Assembly: GCA_018384055.1 (NCBI GenBank)
Contig: JAHAZL010000049.1
Coordinates: 1-19,416, forward strand
Direction of reading: 5' to 3'
From: Treponema sp.
GTDB taxonomy: Bacteria > Spirochaetota > Spirochaetia > Treponematales > Treponemataceae
Length of the DNA: 19,416 nucleotides
Every line of letters starts with the position of its first letter. The first letter of the stretch is position 1. The position numbers and the translations under genes are program-made. The notes under the pieces were generated by a model. It had not been told where the DNA came from and ran no database searches. It worked only from the letters and a program-made list of their open reading frames with translations. Below are positions 16,316 to 19,416 of this stretch, piece after piece.

Positions 16316-16342
16316 TACAAAAGAAAAATTCCATGTTATAAT
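16314..16342 (+). promoter_or_regulatory. Promoter of the lipase gene (predicted leaderless)
   Basis: On the plus strand a perfect TATAAT (16337-16342) has ATTACA (16314-16319, four of six to TTGACA) 17 bases upstream. TGATTTC, seven bases with no ribosome binding site, separates it from the ATG at 16350. Its -35 overlaps the -35 of the divergent methyltransferase promoter by two bases, so the two should compete for polymerase. Confidence 0.6.
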
Positions 16343-16349
16343 TGATTTC

Positions 16350-17267
16350 ATGAAGTACGAAAATTTTCAGCTTAAAATGTCTGACGGAAAATCAAATGTT
16401 ATTCATCAGTGGACTCCAGAAGTAGAGCCTGATTTTGCTGTTGTCCTTAGTCATGGTATGGCAGAACATGCCCTTAGATATGAAGAACTTGCATCATTCA
16501 TCTGTGAAAACAACGGTGCCATCATTATTGAGGACCATCGTGGCCACGGTAAGACTGCAGAAATAAACGGACTTCCCCTGGGGAATCCTGGAAAAGTAAA
16601 TTTCAAAAGATGCGGAGAAGACATACATGAGGAAATTCTCTATGCAAAACAGCAGTTTCCAGGTGCAAAAATTGTCCTTATGGGACACAGCTACGGTTCC
16701 TTCGTTGCTCAATATGTAATAGAAAATTATGGACGAGAACTGGACAAGACCATTCTCCTTGGAACAGCAGGACCAAGACCTTTCTTGGTTGGTGGAGGTA
16801 AAATTCTTGCTGGCCTAATCAAGCTGTTCTTTGGAAGAGACCATACCAGCATGCTTCTTCATAACATTACCTTCAAACCATACAATGCAAAGTTCAAGGA
16901 TGCAAAGACGGATTCCGACTGGCTTTCGTCTGACAGCCTTAGCGTTGACATTTTCAAGATGGACAAGATGTGCGGCTTTGTATGTTCAACAGGATTCATG
17001 TACAACCTGGTTGCCTTGCTCAACTACATCCATAAGCCCCGTAACTTGAAGAAAATCAGCAGGGAGCTGCCAATAAAAATCATGTGTGGAGCAGAAGATC
17101 CTGTAGGTTCATTCGGTAAAACCGTAAGCCGTCTTGCTGCAATCTATTGCGGAATGGGTATAAAGGACGTATCAATCAAAATTTATAACGGCATCCGCCA
17201 TGAACTGCTTGAAGACAAATGCAGATATGATGCAATAAACGAAATAATTTCTTTCTGCAAGAAATAA
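16350..17267 (+). CDS. Alpha/beta-hydrolase, lysophospholipase / monoacylglycerol lipase-like
   Basis: This is predicted to be a serine hydrolase acting on lysophospholipids or monoacylglycerols. The 305-residue product shows the fold's landmarks in order: the oxyanion-loop SHGMAEH (34-40), DHRGHG (62-67), the nucleophile elbow GHSYG with Ser114, a likely catalytic Asp250 in CGAEDPVG, and His284 in GIRHELLED. It has no signal peptide, so it is likely cytoplasmic. A hydrophobic lid-like insert lies at about 140-215. The ATG at 16350 is seven bases from a perfect -10. Four bases after its stop comes the second copy of the dispersed repeat. The exact lipid substrate is not deducible. Confidence 0.85.
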   Translation: MKYENFQLKMSDGKSNVIHQWTPEVEPDFAVVLSHGMAEHALRYEELASFICENNGAIIIEDHRGHGKTAEINGLPLGNPGKVNFKRCGEDIHEEILYAKQQFPGAKIVLMGHSYGSFVAQYVIENYGRELDKTILLGTAGPRPFLVGGGKILAGLIKLFFGRDHTSMLLHNITFKPYNAKFKDAKTDSDWLSSDSLSVDIFKMDKMCGFVCSTGFMYNLVALLNYIHKPRNLKKISRELPIKIMCGAEDPVGSFGKTVSRLAAIYCGMGIKDVSIKIYNGIRHELLEDKCRYDAINEIISFCKK

Positions 17268-17270
17268 AAA

Positions 17271-17392
17271 AAGGGGCTGTCCAATAAGTATGAGTCATTG
17301 TCGTGCTCGACACCGCAATCTCTTGTATTGCAATTAAATGGATTTTCCGGTCAAGAAAATGACACTTATTGAACTTATTGGTCATCCCCCTT
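17271..17392. repeat. Dispersed repeat copy 2: hairpin element between convergent lipase and pcnB genes
   Basis: This is the same element as at 11301-11401, in the same orientation, 122 bases long. The core CCAATAAGTATGAGTCATTG onward is nearly identical. Relative to copy 1 it has a 21-base block (17341-17361) flanked by direct AAATG repeats and containing its own hairpin ATTTTC-cggtcaa-GAAAAT. The outer left arm is more decayed (AAGGGGCTGTCC against GGGGGATGACC on the right), and the inner 9-bp hairpin has one mismatch and one G-U pair. It lies 3 bases after the lipase stop and 6 bases before the pcnB stop, so it is again placed exactly between convergent genes. Confidence 0.8.
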
Positions 17393-17398
17393 CATCTT

Positions 17399-18505
17399 TT
17401 AAGCCTGGGAACCTGTTTTTCTAACTGGTCTCTTAGGCTTTTGTTTTTTCTTGAGCTGAATGCCAAGGTCTACAAGAACCTTTCTTACAGCATAATCAAG
17501 TTCGGTTCTCTGGGGATTCATTGGCAAAACAAAGTTGCGGCAAATTGCCCAGGTTCTCTTGTAGAGTTCTGCAGCAGAACTGTCCTTCTTTTCTTCTGTC
17601 CAGTCTGTAAGCTGGGCAACAAAATCCTTGAGTATATAGTAGAGTCTTTCTCCCAGTTTGCTTTCAGGTTTGTTCTTTACAAGTTCATCCAGCTGTGAAA
17701 GGCTTTCCATATAGTTTTTTGCATAGCTTTTGCTTTCAAGCATTAAACCGGTTGCGGCCGGCTGAAGGTAAATGTAAAGGTCTGTATCAAGGGCTGCAGA
17801 TACAATGTTTCTTGAATGGCCGCTGTTGATTATCTTTAAAAGTTCTTCCGTAAGGCGGGAAGGCGAAACAGGAGAAAGAAGAGGTGCAGATTCACGAATC
17901 TTTTTCTTAAGTTTTCTAGGAAGCTTGCATCCTGTAGTAGCACCGTATTTAACGGCACGAAGCATTCTTACAGGGTCTTCGATGAAAATTCTGTCCAATG
18001 GAATAACAGGAGTTACGACACCTTTTTTTATGTCATTAATTCCATCAACATAATCTATTACCTGTTCCTTCAGGGGATCGTAATAAAGGGCATTGAGGGT
18101 AAAGTCACGGCGCATTACGTCTTCATCCATGTTTCCAAAGGCATTGCCAACGGAACCATCACAAATTGAACGGAATGTACTCACTTCAAAAATCTTTTCG
18201 CCGAAGAAAATATGGACAAGTCGGAATCTTTTTCCGATGATGCGGGAATTCCTAAATATCTTCTTTATTCTGCTTGGGGTTGCATCGGTAACAATGTCAA
18301 AATCCTTTGGTTTTCTCTTGCCGATGAGATCGCGTACAGCTCCGCCCACAATATATGAATCAAAGCCGTTGTTCTTTAGCTGGTTAATAATGTAAATAGC
18401 ATCGCTGTCGATGGCAGAAAGGGGGATATTATGTTCTTCTTTAGTATAAACGACAGCTTTTTTTACTGGACGCCCCTTTGCATCCGTTCCATATCTAACT
18501 AACAC
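17399..18505 (-). CDS. pcnB: Poly(A) polymerase I, PcnB type
   Basis: The enzyme is predicted to add 3' poly(A) tails to RNA, marking it for decay. The 368-residue product has GGAVRD (54-59), the metal pair D68-x-D70, RRDFTLNALYY (132-142) and EDPVRMLRAVKYG (176-188). The stretch IIGKRFRLVHIFFG (89-102) matches the segment that, as I recall, separates bacterial poly(A) polymerases from CCA enzymes. The N-terminal leader (KAVVYTKEEHNIPLSAIDSDA) and the basic C-terminal tail (KKKQKPKRPVRK) also match E. coli PcnB, and there is no HD domain. The start is a GTG at 18505; no ATG fits, and no Shine-Dalgarno precedes it. It lies 13 bases downstream of the P-loop/Asp23 gene, presumably in one transcript. 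Confidence 0.82.
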   Translation of the reverse strand: MLVRYGTDAKGRPVKKAVVYTKEEHNIPLSAIDSDAIYIINQLKNNGFDSYIVGGAVRDLIGKRKPKDFDIVTDATPSRIKKIFRNSRIIGKRFRLVHIFFGEKIFEVSTFRSICDGSVGNAFGNMDEDVMRRDFTLNALYYDPLKEQVIDYVDGINDIKKGVVTPVIPLDRIFIEDPVRMLRAVKYGATTGCKLPRKLKKKIRESAPLLSPVSPSRLTEELLKIINSGHSRNIVSAALDTDLYIYLQPAATGLMLESKSYAKNYMESLSQLDELVKNKPESKLGERLYYILKDFVAQLTDWTEEKKDSSAAELYKRTWAICRNFVLPMNPQRTELDYAVRKVLVDLGIQLKKKQKPKRPVRKTGSQA

Positions 18506-18518
18506 AATGGGGAGTATT

Positions 18519-19400
18519 TTATTTATTTACAGTGATTTTGTCTATAATGATGCTTACTTCTTCAATGAGAATTCCCGTGTATTTCTCAATGTTTTCAATG
18601 ACATACTGCTGAAGCCTGTGAATTTCTCCCGTAAGCTGACGGCCAAAAGGAACATCAACGGTAATAATGAGCTTATATCCGCGGGAATTTGTCTTGATCG
18701 AAAGTTTCTTAATCCTTATGTCCTTTGAGAATTCGCTTACACAATGCATAGCCATCTGACTAAGGGCGGCTTCAGAGATTTCAATTCTGCCTTTCTTGCT
18801 GAATTCCGGTGTGACAATGGACTTTTCAAGGGTAGACTGCTTCTTTTTTCCAAAAAGATTGAGAATCTTGAAATTTGCAGAACTTTTTCCGGCAATTTCC
18901 TTCATGGAATCGTAGAAAATCTGGGAATAGCTTTTCTTTACTTCAATGGCAGGGACTGGAATTACATGCTTTCCTTCAATCTGGCGGCTTCTGATAGCCT
19001 TTTCAAGTTCTTCCCTTGTTGCAATGTCTTCTATTTTTATAATTTTTGAAGGAAGGGGAATCTGGAGGCGGGAAGTTATCTTCTGAGCCATCTTTTCACT
19101 AGTTCCGATGATCAGGAGTTTCTTGATTTTATTTGTCTGAAGGGCTTTTGCAACCTGATCCCGATGCTGCTTATCGTCAAAAAGGGCAATCCTAACGGCA
19201 CCCATATATGTTTTTTCATGCTTTGCCGTACGACCCGCAATGATCTTGTCGTTCTGAATGAGGAGTCCGTCATCAATGATGGCTTCAATGCCATTTTCCT
19301 GAGCTATAAGTTTTGCACGGAAACTTTTTCCGGTACCGCTTTCACCAACTAGGGCAAAAACCGTCATACCATGGCCCGTAAAGCGTGAAAAAATATTCAT
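18519..19400 (-). CDS. P-loop NTPase fused to an Asp23-like domain
   Basis: The 293-residue product has an N-terminal nucleotide-binding domain with Walker A GESGTGKS (19-26) and an acidic DDG at 43-45 that could serve in metal binding. The middle region (about 90-180) is Lys-rich with no motif I recognise. The C-terminal 90 residues resemble the Asp23/Gls24 alkaline-shock family: GRIEISEAALSQMAMHCVSEF, then YKLIITVDVPFGRQL, and LQQYVIENIEKYTGI with a closing EVSIIIDKI. Asp23 proteins are usually small stand-alone envelope-stress proteins, so the fusion is unusual. I chose the ATG at 19400; the ATG at 19406 abuts the -10 hexamer and would lie upstream of the expected transcript start. It precedes pcnB by 13 bases. 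The function is unknown. Confidence 0.72.
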   Translation of the reverse strand: MNIFSRFTGHGMTVFALVGESGTGKSFRAKLIAQENGIEAIIDDGLLIQNDKIIAGRTAKHEKTYMGAVRIALFDDKQHRDQVAKALQTNKIKKLLIIGTSEKMAQKITSRLQIPLPSKIIKIEDIATREELEKAIRSRQIEGKHVIPVPAIEVKKSYSQIFYDSMKEIAGKSSANFKILNLFGKKKQSTLEKSIVTPEFSKKGRIEISEAALSQMAMHCVSEFSKDIRIKKLSIKTNSRGYKLIITVDVPFGRQLTGEIHRLQQYVIENIEKYTGILIEEVSIIIDKITVNK

Positions 19401-19406
19401 AATCAT

Positions 19407-19412
19407 ATTATA
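19407..19412 (-). promoter_or_regulatory. -10 element of the P-loop/Asp23 gene (predicted leaderless)
   Basis: A perfect TATAAT on the minus strand lies six bases before the ATG at 19400, with ATGATT between and no ribosome binding site. The -35 falls outside the window, so the promoter cannot be fully assessed. Confidence 0.5.
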
Positions 19413-19416
19413 ATAT

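Noticed and set aside
16280..16351. Longer N-terminus for the methyltransferase (start at 16351)
   Set aside because: The extra 24 residues span the promoter and overlap the lipase start. The TRAM domain begins at the ATG at 16279.

Overview
This window looks like a piece of a spirochaete chromosome, most likely a Treponema or close relative. The best marker is the minus-strand gene ending near 11.4 kb. It encodes a P83/100-type exported protein, a family typical of Borrelia and Treponema. The DNA is low-GC, coding is very dense, and every gene reads as an intact chromosomal gene. I see no phage, transposase, rRNA, tRNA or CRISPR.

Layout. (1) 0.15-5.9 kb, plus strand: a lipoprotein 5'-nucleotidase-type metallophosphatase, then a coupled sbcD-sbcC nuclease pair. 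(2) 5.9-7.3 kb, minus: a CCA-adding-type nucleotidyltransferase with an HD domain, running tail-to-tail into sbcC. (3) 7.4-8.1 kb, plus: thiamine pyrophosphokinase (thiN). Its 3' end overlaps a small minus-strand membrane protein of unknown function. (4) 8.5-11.3 kb, plus: a tight three-gene cluster of an SPFH-like membrane protein, an AroH-type chorismate mutase and a GT5 glycogen synthase. (5) 11.4-16.3 kb, minus: the P83/100 protein, with its own promoter and ribosome binding site; an exported beta-propeller-like protein; and an RlmD/RumA-type rRNA m5U methyltransferase. The last two overlap by ATGA. (6) 16.35-17.3 kb, plus: an alpha/beta-hydrolase lipase. (7) 17.4-19.4 kb, minus: a PcnB-type poly(A) polymerase behind a P-loop protein fused to an Asp23-like domain.

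RNA metabolism recurs (CCA enzyme, poly(A) polymerase, rRNA methylase), as do DNA repair (SbcCD) and envelope proteins. There is no single evident pathway.

The least explained structure is non-coding. First, two copies of a roughly 100-120 bp dispersed repeat with long terminal inverted arms lie between convergent gene pairs (glgA/P83 and lipase/pcnB), where they could act as two-way terminators. Second, three genes have a perfect TATAAT hexamer only 6-7 bases before the start codon and no Shine-Dalgarno sequence, which predicts leaderless transcripts. Two of these form a divergent pair with overlapping -35 regions. Third, a long inverted repeat lies across the -35 region of the P83 gene. I did not find a clear new multi-gene defence or mobile system. 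The repeats, the leaderless signals and the P-loop/Asp23 fusion are the best candidates for something not well described.
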